64,000 nt of DNA from Hyphomicrobium sp. (GTDB lineage Bacteria > Pseudomonadota > Alphaproteobacteria > Rhizobiales > Hyphomicrobiaceae), in assembly GCA_002928735.1 (NCBI GenBank), contig PERL01000004.1, positions 62,001 through 126,000 of the forward strand, given 5' to 3'. Within the stretch, counting starts at the first letter, position 1. Every line of letters starts with the position of its first letter. The notes under the pieces were generated by a model that had not been told where the DNA came from, ran no database searches, and saw only the letters and a list, made by a program, of their open reading frames with translations. The translations under genes were made by a program, and so were the position numbers. Positions 33,244 to 41,640 of this stretch are shown here, one piece after another.

Positions 33244-34125
33244 CTACGATTTCGGATCATCCAGGCGGACAATCAGGCTCGATGTGTCGAAGCGCCCGCC
33301 GCCACGGGCTTGCACGTCGGCATAGTACCCATCGACGAGTTCCGCCACCGGCACTGCTGCACCGCAGCGCTTGGCTTCAGCGAGACAAATTCCCAGATCC
33401 TTGCGCATCCAGTCGACCGCGAACCCGAAATCAAACTTCCGGGCATGCATCGTCGCCCAGCGGTTCTCCATCTGCCACGACTGCGCCGCGCCCTTCGAAA
33501 TGATCCCGATCACGTTTTCCACATCGAGCCCTGCCCGTTCCGCGAAGTTGATCGCTTCCGACAACCCCTGCACCAATCCGGCAATCGCGATCTGATTGAC
33601 CATCTTGGTCAACTGTCCCGAACCCGACGGCCCGATGAGCATCGCCAGCTTTGCGTAAGTCGCCATCAGCGGCTGCGCCCGCTCGAAGGCCTCCGGATCG
33701 CCGCCGCACATCACGGCGAGCTGACCCTTCTCCGCGCCCGCCTGTCCCCCCGACACCGGCGCGTCGATGAAGAAGAGGCCGCGGGCCTGCGCCTTCGCAT
33801 ACAGTTCGCGCGCAACCTCGGCCGAGGCCGTCGTATGGTCGATGAACACGGCGCCCGAACCCAGCGTCTGGAACGCGCCATCAGGCCCCGCCGTCACGGC
33901 CCTCAGATCGTCGTCGTTGCCCACACAGGCGAAAACAAACTCCGCCCCCCGCGCCGCCTCCGCCGGTGTCGGCGCCGTCCGTCCGCCGGGAAAAGCCGCA
34001 GCCCACGCCGCAGCCTTGGCTGCCGTCCGATTATAGACGGTCACATCATGGCCGCCGCGCATCAAGAGATGCCCCGCCATGGGGAAACCCATAACCCCCA
34101 GCCCGATCCACGCGACCTTCGCCAT
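33244..34125 (-). CDS. 3-hydroxyisobutyrate dehydrogenase-family NAD(P)-dependent oxidoreductase
   Basis: A 293-residue beta-hydroxyacid dehydrogenase. It has the NAD loop GLGVMGFPMAGHL, substrate motif FIDAPVSGGQAGAEKGQL and the catalytic lysine in SGQLTKMVNQ. Substrates of the family include 3-hydroxyisobutyrate, tartronate semialdehyde and glyoxylate; no nearby gene decides among them. The start at 34125 (MAKVAWIGLG) is chosen by the fold, not the longer frame to 34161. It diverges from the threonine dehydratase gene. Confidence 0.9.
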   Translation of the reverse strand: MAKVAWIGLGVMGFPMAGHLLMRGGHDVTVYNRTAAKAAAWAAAFPGGRTAPTPAEAARGAEFVFACVGNDDDLRAVTAGPDGAFQTLGSGAVFIDHTTASAEVARELYAKAQARGLFFIDAPVSGGQAGAEKGQLAVMCGGDPEAFERAQPLMATYAKLAMLIGPSGSGQLTKMVNQIAIAGLVQGLSEAINFAERAGLDVENVIGIISKGAAQSWQMENRWATMHARKFDFGFAVDWMRKDLGICLAEAKRCGAAVPVAELVDGYYADVQARGGGRFDTSSLIVRLDDPKS

Positions 34126-34305
34126 GCTGCGCTGTCCTTCCGCCATCCGACCTATCTGCATGTGCGATATACCGGATCGCTGAAACCGCGTCTCCCCTTC
34201 CGCCCATGGCGACGCCCAGCCACTTCTCAGACCAGGCGCCTTTCAGAATCATCCGCTGAGCCCCATGGTTCCCCATCGGGCCGGCTGCAGCCCCAGGAGA
34301 CGACC

Positions 34306-35553
34306 ATGACCGCTGCGATCAGACCCGAGGCGTCCCCCGTTACGCTGGACGAGATCGAAGACGCCGCGCGCACGCTGAAGGGCGCCATCGTCGCGACACC
34401 CATCGCCATGAGCCGCACCCTGTCCGTGCTTCTGGGCTGCGAAATCTGGCTCAAGTTCGAAAACCTGCAATTTACCGCCGCCTACAAAGAGCGTGGCGCC
34501 CTCAATAAGTTGGCAAGCCTCACCTCCGCCGAACGGGCAGCCGGCGTCATCGCCATGTCGGCCGGCAATCACGCTCAGGGGGTCGCGTACCACGCGGCCC
34601 GCCTCGGCATTCCCGCCACCATCGTCATGCCCGAGGGCACTCCCGCCGTAAAAGTCGAAAACACCCGCGCGCTGGGCGCCCGCGTTATCTTGGAAGGCGC
34701 GACGTTCGAAGACAGCGCCCGCATCACCCGCAAGCTCGCGCGCGACGAAGGCTACACCTTCATTCACCCCTTTGACGATCCCAAGGTCATCGCCGGCCAA
34801 GGGACCATCGCGCTGGAAATGCTGCACGCCAACCCCGATCTCGACGATCTCGTCATTCCCATCGGCGGGGGCGGATTGATTTCGGGCATGGGCACCGTCG
34901 CGCGCGCATTAAAGCCGTCACTCCGTGTCATCGGCATCGAAGCCGCCCTCTATCCCTCGATGTACAACCTGATCAAGCACGCGAGCCTTCCCATCGGCGG
35001 CGACACGCTCGCCGAAGGCATCGCCGTCAAAGAGCCGGGCGCTCTGCCCCGATCCATGATCGCCAACGTCGTCGATGACATCATGCTGGTGAGCGAAGCG
35101 GAAATCGAACGCGCCGTGGCCTTGCTCATCGGCATCGAGAAAACGGTTGTCGAAGGCGCTGGCGCGGCGGGCCTTGCCGCCATCATCGCCGATCCGCACC
35201 GCTTCCGTGGCCGCAAAGTCGGTCTTGTCCTGTGTGGCGGCAACATCGATGCACGGCTTCTGGCCAGCGTTCTCACCCGCGAACTGGCCCGTGACGGCCG
35301 CCTCGCGCGCCTCGCCATCGACATCCCCGACCGCCCCGGCCAGCTCGCCAAAGTGTCGGGCGTTATCGGCAGCGCTGGCGCCAACATCGTCGAGGTCTAT
35401 CACCAGCGCGTCTTCACCGACCTGCCGGCTAAGGGCACCGAACTCAACCTCGTGATCGAAACCCGCGACAGCGGCCACCTGACCGAAACGGTCACAGCAC
35501 TCGAGAAGGCGGGCTACCGCGTCATCGTAAAGCGCTCCGCCGCCGAAGCCTGA
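34306..35553 (+). CDS. ilvA: Threonine ammonia-lyase with C-terminal ACT domain
   Basis: PLP enzyme converting threonine to 2-oxobutanoate, first step of isoleucine synthesis. Motifs are the PLP lysine in TAAYKERGALNKL, substrate loop SAGNHAQGVAY and PLP phosphate loop PIGGGGLISGM. The C-terminal 80 residues form one ACT domain (LAIDIPDRPGQLAKVSGVIG). It is 415 residues from the ATG at 34306 with AGGAG upstream; the open frame runs back to 33160, which is antisense over the dehydrogenase. A single ACT domain rather than the tandem form is the shorter bacterial type; a catabolic role is also possible. Confidence 0.94.
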   Translation: MTAAIRPEASPVTLDEIEDAARTLKGAIVATPIAMSRTLSVLLGCEIWLKFENLQFTAAYKERGALNKLASLTSAERAAGVIAMSAGNHAQGVAYHAARLGIPATIVMPEGTPAVKVENTRALGARVILEGATFEDSARITRKLARDEGYTFIHPFDDPKVIAGQGTIALEMLHANPDLDDLVIPIGGGGLISGMGTVARALKPSLRVIGIEAALYPSMYNLIKHASLPIGGDTLAEGIAVKEPGALPRSMIANVVDDIMLVSEAEIERAVALLIGIEKTVVEGAGAAGLAAIIADPHRFRGRKVGLVLCGGNIDARLLASVLTRELARDGRLARLAIDIPDRPGQLAKVSGVIGSAGANIVEVYHQRVFTDLPAKGTELNLVIETRDSGHLTETVTALEKAGYRVIVKRSAAEA

Positions 35554-35694
35554 ACGTCACGCTCCGTATATCCTGCCAGAGAATCGCTGCGCTGTGCCGC
35601 GCCCGACACGGTCATGGCGTCACCAGACCGCTAGGCTGCAATGAGGCGCGGCGAGTCGCGCCGACACCACGCGCCGGGCGGAGCACCGACACCC

Positions 35695-36240
35695 ATGACG
35701 AATACCGCAGAACATACGCCGCACCAGTCCCTCAGCCCAGGTCTCCTCGTGTTGTTGGCGGGTGCGGAAGCGCGCGGCAAGGATCTACTGATCGCACAGG
35801 CCCGCCGCCGCTATGCTGGCGATCCGCGTCTTGAATTTCCAGCCCGCTTGCAGACACGCCAATCGGCCCACGACAGCGAACACATCGGCGTACCCCGCCG
35901 CGTCTTCCGCGACATCGAACGCGCCCAAGGTTTCGCTGTCAGCTGGCAACATGCCGATGCCGACCATGGATTGACCGCTGGCGCGCTGGAAGCGCTCGAC
36001 GCCGGCCGCATCGTCGTCATCGCCGTCCCGCCCGCCGCTATCGACCGCTTCCGCGCCATTTGGCCCAACGTCGAAGTGATCCCGCTGGCCTCCGACGTCG
36101 ACGCCGCCCGCCCCGGCAGCCAGCGCACGCCGCACGCCTCCGCCGTCCGCCACTCCGGCGATATCGCCGATGCCGTCCGCCGCTTCAATCGCGTGCTCGA
36201 CACGCTCGCCGCCCGGCAATTCTCCTCGGCCCGAGTTTGA
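35695..36240 (+). CDS. PhnN/guanylate-kinase-like protein with degenerate P-loop
   Basis: About 181 residues from the ATG at 35695. The layout follows PhnN (ribose 1,5-bisphosphate phosphokinase): LLVLLAGAEARGKDLLIAQA at the P-loop position, then PARLQTRQSAH, GFAVSWQHADADHGLTAGAL (PhnN has FALHWQAHG...YGI) and IVVIAVPPAA. The P-loop GPSGSGKD of relatives reads GAEARGKD here, keeping GK but losing Gly and Ser residues. No phosphonate genes are nearby. It lies 141 bases downstream of ilvA. Whether it still binds nucleotide is doubtful. Confidence 0.7.
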   Translation: MTNTAEHTPHQSLSPGLLVLLAGAEARGKDLLIAQARRRYAGDPRLEFPARLQTRQSAHDSEHIGVPRRVFRDIERAQGFAVSWQHADADHGLTAGALEALDAGRIVVIAVPPAAIDRFRAIWPNVEVIPLASDVDAARPGSQRTPHASAVRHSGDIADAVRRFNRVLDTLAARQFSSARV

Positions 36241-36262
36241 AGGCCGCCGCCCTAAAAAGCTG

Positions 36263-36290
36263 AAGCCCCCGCCTTGGGAGGCGGAGGCTT
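36263..36290 (+). terminator. Probable terminator after the PhnN-like gene
   Basis: AAGCCCCCGCC (36263-36273) pairs with GGCGGAGGCTT (36280-36290), an 11-bp stem with one mismatch and a six-base loop, 23 bases after the stop codon. A short AAAA run precedes it. The T-run is weak. Confidence 0.6.
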
Positions 36291-36329
36291 AAACTTCGAA
36301 CCGAACGGTGGGGCGGGGGAGGGGAGAAT

Positions 36330-36506
36330 TCAGACGATGGGAGCCGACATCAAACCAGCACTGGGAGGAACCGCCGGACCGGCCTTCTGTGCATGCGTGA
36401 GTGAATTGAACAGGAGCCCGCAAGCGAGCGCGAAGCAAACAAAAGCCAAACGTTTGGCCCACTGTGGTGCAGCAGCTCCGATCAACGTGTGGGCCTGAAG
36501 ATCCAT
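36330..36506 (-). CDS. Possible small exported or membrane protein (58 aa)
   Basis: A minus-strand ORF of 58 codons opens MDLQAHTLIGAAAPQW and continues with a strongly hydrophobic segment (LAFVCFALACGLLFNSLTHA) ending in a plausible signal-peptidase site, then a short Pro/Ala/Gly-rich tail. The structure is protein-like, but there is no clear ribosome-binding site and two plus-strand ORFs overlap it, so support is moderate. The remaining bases of 36241-36688 hold the terminator at 36263 and an AT-richer 36570-36680 stretch without a convincing gene. Confidence 0.4.
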   Translation of the reverse strand: MDLQAHTLIGAAAPQWAKRLAFVCFALACGLLFNSLTHAQKAGPAVPPSAGLMSAPIV

Positions 36507-36688
36507 GTTGGCTTGCTCTTCGATCGCCGGGTTCAGATTTCGCTACCCGATGGCAGCGCGTTGAAGATTTGTTTAGGCCAAAAATGTCTTACAGTCGAGC
36601 AAAGGCGCGAGTTATCGCTAATCGCTGTTCGCGCGTTTTCATGTTTTCTTAAGACCTCGCGGCACACTGCGTAACGATTGCGTAACCT

Positions 36689-38353
36689 TTAGGTCCGCTT
36701 ACGCAGCGCGCTCGTGCGAAAGGCCGTGAGTGTCGTCGCGGGTGTAATCGCCTCGCCATCGAGCGCCAACGCAATCACCGCCGGCCGGCCGCATTCAACA
36801 GCTGCATCGAACGCCGCCTCGAAATCCGCCGTATCGCGCACCGTGATCCCGAATGCGCCGAAGCTCTTCGCCAGGTCTGCAAAATCCGGATTGACGAGGC
36901 TCGTGCCACTCACCCGCCCCGGATACGCCTTCTCCTGATGCATGCGAATGGTGCCATACATGCCGTTGTCCGCCACGATCACGACAATCGGCAAATCGTA
37001 TTGAACCGCCGTCGCCAGTTCCTGCGCCGTCATCAAAAAACAACCATCGCCCGCATAAGCCACGACGGTACGCTCCGGATGGGCGATCTTGGCCGCGATC
37101 GCCGCCGGCAACCCATAGCCCATCGAACCGGAAGCCGGTGCCAGGCTTGAAGGAAACGAACGGTAGCTCGTGTAGCGATGCACGAACTGGCTGTAGTTGC
37201 CGGCCCCACTGCAGATGATGGCCGTCTCTGGCACCCGCTCGGCCACCGTGCGGACCACCTCAGCAAATTGCACCGCCCCCGGCGTCGGAACCGGCCGCAA
37301 CGTCCGCTCATATCCGGCCCTGAGATCGCGCCGGAATGTGCGCCAGCGCTTATCAGCGGGCGGCTCTAGTGCCGCCAGCCCGCGCGCAAATCCGTCCGCC
37401 GTGGCCACGATCGCGTCGGTAACCCGAACCCCGTCGCGCGGATCGGGACCCGCCGGGTGCACATGGATGATGCGCTGGGTTGGAACGGGCGACGTGATCA
37501 CCGACCATCCCGCCGTGCCGATCTCATCCAGCGGCGCACCGATGACGAGCAACAGATCCGACGCCCGGATCGCCGTCGCCAGCCGCTCGTCCATGTTGAT
37601 GCCGATGTGCCCGCAATAGGACGGATGCCGGTTGTCGATGTAATCCTGAGCCCGGAAGGCCGCAGCTACCGGCAGATCGAACCGAAGTGCGAACGCCTGC
37701 ACCGCTTCCTGCGCGGCAACCGACCAGCGCGGCCCACCCACGATCACGATCGGCTGCTCCGCCTTCCCAATCGCAGCCGCAATATCGGCCAGCGCACCCT
37801 CGGACGGCTCCGACCGCGCCGCATCCACAAAGGGCGCATCGGGCACGTGCGCGCTCTCCGAAAGAACATCCTCGGGCAACCCGATGACGACAGGGCCCGG
37901 ACGCCCATTGAGCGCAATCTGATACGCGCGCGAAACTGTCTCCGGCAGCCGCGCCGCCGCCGAAGCGATCTCGACATGTTTGGCGAGACCGCCGAAGAGC
38001 GCGGCCAAATCGAAATCCTGAAAGGCTGTCAGATGCGCGCGCGCCCGCGGCGGCAATCCCACGAACAGGATCATCGGCGTCTGCCCCTGTGCGGCCACGT
38101 AAACGCCAGACGTCGCGTTCGTGGCCCCTGGCGCCCGTGTGACGAAGGCGATCCCAGGCCGCCCACTCAGCCGCCCCGCGGCCTCCGCCATCATCGCCGC
38201 CCCGCCCTCGTGCCGGCACACGACCGTGCGCACCGCCGGCGCGTCGTACAGCGCATCGAGCACGGCCAGGAAGCTCTCTCCCGGGACGAGATAAGCAGCG
38301 CTCGCCCCCTGGAGAGCCAGTTGATCGACAAGAATTCGGCCACCGGTGCGCAT
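36689..38353 (-). CDS. Thiamine-pyrophosphate enzyme, acetolactate-synthase-like
   Basis: A 554-residue three-domain TPP enzyme. The N-terminal domain has the activating glutamate in CRHEGGAAMMAEAAGR; the C-terminal domain has the TPP/metal motif YAGDGCFLMTAQELATAVQ to VADNGMYGTIRM. It resembles the catalytic chain of acetolactate synthase and relatives (sulfoacetaldehyde acetyltransferase, glyoxylate carboligase, benzoylformate decarboxylase); no regulatory subunit or ilvC lies nearby, so a catabolic decarboxylase is more likely than biosynthesis. I chose the ATG at 38353 over the TTG at 38368. Confidence 0.85.
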   Translation of the reverse strand: MRTGGRILVDQLALQGASAAYLVPGESFLAVLDALYDAPAVRTVVCRHEGGAAMMAEAAGRLSGRPGIAFVTRAPGATNATSGVYVAAQGQTPMILFVGLPPRARAHLTAFQDFDLAALFGGLAKHVEIASAAARLPETVSRAYQIALNGRPGPVVIGLPEDVLSESAHVPDAPFVDAARSEPSEGALADIAAAIGKAEQPIVIVGGPRWSVAAQEAVQAFALRFDLPVAAAFRAQDYIDNRHPSYCGHIGINMDERLATAIRASDLLLVIGAPLDEIGTAGWSVITSPVPTQRIIHVHPAGPDPRDGVRVTDAIVATADGFARGLAALEPPADKRWRTFRRDLRAGYERTLRPVPTPGAVQFAEVVRTVAERVPETAIICSGAGNYSQFVHRYTSYRSFPSSLAPASGSMGYGLPAAIAAKIAHPERTVVAYAGDGCFLMTAQELATAVQYDLPIVVIVADNGMYGTIRMHQEKAYPGRVSGTSLVNPDFADLAKSFGAFGITVRDTADFEAAFDAAVECGRPAVIALALDGEAITPATTLTAFRTSALRKRT

Positions 38354-38504
38354 GAGCGGTCCAAGCAAAGGGGGAGAGCCGCGTGCCGCTCCCTCAGCCT
38401 TTCTCTACGCCAGCCCCCTGCGGTCGGCAGTCAAAAAAGTGCAAAGCGGTTGATGCGGCGGGAGGCCGCTAGCCCGGCGCAGGGAGAAGCAACCAGCCGC
38501 GCGA

Positions 38505-39104
38505 TCACGCCAGCCCCAAACCGAGGCCCATCCGCACCAGATCAGCCATGGACTTGGCCTGCATCCGCGTCATCACCCACGTGCGGTGAATTTCGACGGT
38601 GCGCGGGCTGATCCCCAACTCCAGCCCGATTTCCTTATTCGACATCCCCCGGATCAGGAGATGCATCGTGTCGCGCTGCCGGTCCGACAGCGACGCATAG
38701 CGCGCCTTCAGTTCCTGTAACTCCAGCGTCGTCTTCATCGAAGTCACCGATGTTTCCATCGCCGACTTCACCGCCGCCAGCAGCCGGTCCAATTCGAATG
38801 GCTTCTCGATGAAATCGAAGGCGCCGAGTTTGAGAGCCTGCACCGCCATTTCGATGTCGCCATGCCCGGTGAGCAAAATGATCGGCCGCGGGTCTTCGTT
38901 GGATTGCAACTGGCGCACCAGATCGAGCCCCGTCGTCTCCGGCATGCGCACATCGCTCACGATGGCCCCCGGAGTGAACGGCGCACTTAGAAAGTCCGCC
39001 ACACTGGCATACGTTGCTGTCGCGTAGCCGTTTGTCTCCAGCAGCATGCCGACGGCATCCCGCACCGAGGCTTCGTCGTCGATGATCGAAACGGTATCGC
39101 TCAT
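38505..39104 (-). CDS. FixJ/NarL-type response regulator
   Basis: A 199-residue regulator. The receiver has its acidic pair in SIIDDEAS, the phospho-acceptor Asp in IVSDVRMPETTG and Lys in FDFIEKPFEL; the output is a LuxR-type helix-turn-helix (LSDRQRDTMHLLIRGMSNKE, then GISPRTVEIHRTWVM). This pattern matches FixJ and TodT/StyR relatives. The start overlaps the stop of the MASE1 histidine-kinase gene (ATGA), so it is the cognate partner. A perfect inverted repeat upstream of the divergent stress genes at 40759 may be a target. Confidence 0.93.
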   Translation of the reverse strand: MSDTVSIIDDEASVRDAVGMLLETNGYATATYASVADFLSAPFTPGAIVSDVRMPETTGLDLVRQLQSNEDPRPIILLTGHGDIEMAVQALKLGAFDFIEKPFELDRLLAAVKSAMETSVTSMKTTLELQELKARYASLSDRQRDTMHLLIRGMSNKEIGLELGISPRTVEIHRTWVMTRMQAKSMADLVRMGLGLGLA

Positions 39105-40678
39105 GAGAGATCTCCTGTGGGAAGCTGAAGGCTGACGGTGGCACCGCGTGCAGCCGACCGGATGCTGAGCTTGCCGCCATGGGCCTCGGCAATCGATCGC
39201 ACCACGGTCAGTCCGATACCCGATCCATCGGCTTTCGTGGATGTAAAGGGCGGCGGATCGTTGACATCGTAGGCTGGAGGAAATCCCGGGCCGTCGTCCA
39301 TTACGTCGATGCGGATACTCTGGCCGTCCGGCCGTTCGGCGCGCACCGCGACACGTCCCTTCCGCCCCATGCTTTCGATCGCCTCCGCCGCGTTCACAAC
39401 CAGATTGTGCAAGGCCTGCTGTAACTGCACCGGGTCCGCTTTGAGCCGCAGCGCCGGTTCGAGCATTTCAAATGACAGCGTCACGCCCCGCTTGGCTAGA
39501 TCGGTTCGCAACAGTTCCCCGATTTGCTGAAACGCCTTATCGATGTCGACCTCGGACTTGTTGAGTGCGCCCTGCCGCAGCAATTCACGAATGCCGGTTA
39601 GAACGCTCGCCGCCCGCTGGCTCTCGCTTTCCACCTTCGCGATAGCCCGCGCCGCCAAAGCGTCGTCCCCCTCCCGCAAAGCCTTTGCGGCAATTCCCCC
39701 GTAGGTCGCCAGTGCTGTCAGCGGCTGATTGATCTCATGCGCGATCGTTGCCGCGATCTCGCCGGCCGAACGAAAACGCAGCGTCCGGTTCAACGCCGCC
39801 TGCTGATCCCTTAGCCGCGCTGCCGCATCCTCGCGCTCAGCCACGATCGCCCCGACGATGAGTCCCGTGATCGCCAGCGCGATCATCAAAACCTGGAGCG
39901 CACTAAATCTCGGATCGGGACCAAACCGGATTTCCGCGCCGATCACGATTCCGACCTGCACCAGCACCAGAGCCACTGCTGCACCGGGCGGTCCATAACT
40001 TAGCGCCACCCACAACACCGGCAGAAACAGCAGATAGAATAACTGAAACGCCGTCGCCTCATGGTATCCGAACACGAGCAGCAGCGCCGTCAGAATGGCC
40101 AGAACCTGCAGCGGCATCCACGGCCCAACCGACGGCCACGGCTTGTGGGTTCGCCATAACAAGAGCACCGGCGCAACGGTGAGAATGCCGATCATGTCGC
40201 CAACCGCCGAGCGCCAGCCGACCGTTGAAACTTCGTCACGCATCAACAGACCGGTCGTCAAATATATGACCACCAGAATGCCTGCCGACACCAGTGCGGT
40301 CACCGCCGCCACGCCGACCAGCGTTAGCACATCGCGCACCGTCCGGAACCGTGGATCGAAATGCGTGATCCTCTGCAGCGCGAGGCCGGCGGCAACAAAC
40401 GTTCCCCCGATCAAAATGGAACCACCCAAGTCGATCAACAACGGCACCGACGTTTCGCGCACGATCAGATCGGCAACAAACGGCGCCAGCAAAACGAAGG
40501 GTGCCAGCGCAATCCCTTCCAGGAAGATCACCGCAACGGCGAGCCCGACCGGCGGGTTCCATGGCGTGATACCGATATCGCGATAGGGCTTCACGTAACT
40601 CACGAAATCGAGTGCCACGTAAGCGGCTAGAAATGCGAGTCCGACCAGCCAAATTCGCAGGGTCGACGTTGCCGACAT
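39101..40678 (-). CDS. MASE1-domain sensor histidine kinase
   Basis: A 525-residue kinase: residues 1 to about 285 form about eight transmembrane segments of MASE1 type (WNPPVGLAVAVIFLEGIAL, then SAVGDMIGILTVAPVLLLW), then a short coiled linker and HisKA with the H-box IAHEINQPLTALATYGG, then HATPase motifs NLVVNAAEAI, DDGPGFP and GSGIGLTVV. FixL-like PAS or haem domains are absent, so the signal is likely sensed through the membrane domain. It is coupled to the FixJ-type regulator by a four-base overlap. The ligand is unknown. Confidence 0.92.
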   Translation of the reverse strand: MSATSTLRIWLVGLAFLAAYVALDFVSYVKPYRDIGITPWNPPVGLAVAVIFLEGIALAPFVLLAPFVADLIVRETSVPLLIDLGGSILIGGTFVAAGLALQRITHFDPRFRTVRDVLTLVGVAAVTALVSAGILVVIYLTTGLLMRDEVSTVGWRSAVGDMIGILTVAPVLLLWRTHKPWPSVGPWMPLQVLAILTALLLVFGYHEATAFQLFYLLFLPVLWVALSYGPPGAAVALVLVQVGIVIGAEIRFGPDPRFSALQVLMIALAITGLIVGAIVAEREDAAARLRDQQAALNRTLRFRSAGEIAATIAHEINQPLTALATYGGIAAKALREGDDALAARAIAKVESESQRAASVLTGIRELLRQGALNKSEVDIDKAFQQIGELLRTDLAKRGVTLSFEMLEPALRLKADPVQLQQALHNLVVNAAEAIESMGRKGRVAVRAERPDGQSIRIDVMDDGPGFPPAYDVNDPPPFTSTKADGSGIGLTVVRSIAEAHGGKLSIRSAARGATVSLQLPTGDLS

Positions 40679-40758
40679 CGTGCAGCTGATCCTCTCATAT
40701 GAACCCGGCGCAGGCGGCCGGGCCCGTCGCTTGTGACACCGGATGCCGTCCGTAACGA

Positions 40759-40774
40759 TAAGTACCGCTACTTA
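40759..40774. promoter_or_regulatory. Perfect 16-bp inverted repeat, candidate operator
   Basis: TAAGTA-CCGC-TACTTA lies 81 bases from the kinase start and 93 bases before the divergent 58-residue ORF. The six-base arms match exactly; the sequence is clearly less GC-rich than its surroundings. LuxR-type output domains such as the neighbouring FixJ-like regulator often bind such AAGTA-like half-sites, so it is a candidate target. The site is seen; its binding protein is inference. Confidence 0.5.
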
Positions 40775-40866
40775 GACCGGCGGCCTAGGAACTCCTGCCC
40801 TCTGGCCGCGCCCGGCAAAACAGCAGACCATGTGAACTCATCGTCCCATTCGGAAAGGAACCGCCC

Positions 40867-41043
40867 ATGCCCGATACCGACAGCGACGGCCTTCAGACAA
40901 CGGTCGATCTTCCTGCCGTTTACTCGCAGGGCGGGTTCGTACAGGTCCGCACCATTATTCTGCCCTCGAACAAACCTGGGCTTACTTTGGCATCCGCCGC
41001 CAATGATCAAGAGGACCCCGTCCAAGTTCTCCCCGCGTCATAA
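40867..41043 (+). CDS. Small protein of unknown function (58 aa)
   Basis: An ATG at 40867 with AAGGAA upstream opens a 58-codon frame that is separate from the longer overlapping frame from 40733. The product begins MPDTDSDGLQTTVDL and includes a beta-like segment (SQGGFVQVRTIILPS) and an acidic C-terminus; no signal or membrane segment. Codon use is GC-rich at third positions, like its neighbours. It precedes the universal stress protein gene by 100 bases and lies downstream of the 16-bp palindrome. I do not recognise the family. Confidence 0.6.
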   Translation: MPDTDSDGLQTTVDLPAVYSQGGFVQVRTIILPSNKPGLTLASAANDQEDPVQVLPAS

Positions 41044-41143
41044 GTTCGGGCGGCGGCTGCAACACGTGAGGAAACGTCCTTCAGACGCCAAACAAGACGC
41101 GGCCGCCGCCCCCCTTCAATTATTCAGACAAGCACAGAACCCC

Positions 41144-41581
41144 ATGCCCCGCTTTCTCGTCGTCGTAGATGGCACCGCTGAAGCCGCCGTCGCCCTCGAC
41201 AAAGCGATGGACGTCGCAGCCGCTGCTGGCGGAGAGTTGATCCTCCTCGGCGTCGAACGCGAACCATCCGCCTGGGAACTTCATCGCCGCAAGCGCTTCC
41301 AAGGCGTGGCCAACGAGATGCTGGCCCGCGCCAATTCTTCCGCCGCAGCACGCGGCATTCGCACCTCGACCCGGGTGGAGCAAGGCGACAAGGCCGACGT
41401 CATCACGCATATCGCGGGTCAGGAGCGCTGCGATCAAATCTTCGTCGCCGAAGCCCGCAGCACGTTTACAGACCGCCTCATCTCAGCCTTCACCGCGGCG
41501 TGCACGGGCCGCATCGCCGAGCGCGTCATCAGCGACGCCGGCGTTCCCGTCACAGTCGTCGCGCCCAAGACGAAACGCTAA
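41144..41581 (+). CDS. Universal stress protein (UspA family)
   Basis: A 145-residue single-domain USP. The start MPRFLVVVDGTAEAAVALDKAM follows the beta-alpha opening of the fold, LILLGVERE is the next strand, and the C-terminal region CTGRIAERVISDAGVPVTVV carries the family's end motif; the ATP-binding G-2xG-9xG-S/T loop is not intact (FTDRLISAFTAACTGRIAE), so nucleotide binding is uncertain. In alphaproteobacteria USPs are often induced by low oxygen. It sits beside the MASE1/FixJ pair. The frame to 40733 is not USP-like. Confidence 0.85.
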   Translation: MPRFLVVVDGTAEAAVALDKAMDVAAAAGGELILLGVEREPSAWELHRRKRFQGVANEMLARANSSAAARGIRTSTRVEQGDKADVITHIAGQERCDQIFVAEARSTFTDRLISAFTAACTGRIAERVISDAGVPVTVVAPKTKR

Positions 41582-41640
41582 TCGCACCCGGCCAATCCGG
41601 CCCGGGCGCACACAGGTCATACCCATGGGGAGGACACAGC

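Noticed and set aside
33160-34305. Upstream extension of the ilvA frame by 382 codons
   Set aside because: This part is antisense to the dehydrogenase gene; the ATG at 34306 has AGGAG and matches the family start.
36489-36674. 61-codon plus-strand frame with a partly protein-like middle (SLPDGSALKICLGQKCL)
   Set aside because: GTG start without ribosome site and partial overlap with a better minus-strand ORF; kept only as a possibility.
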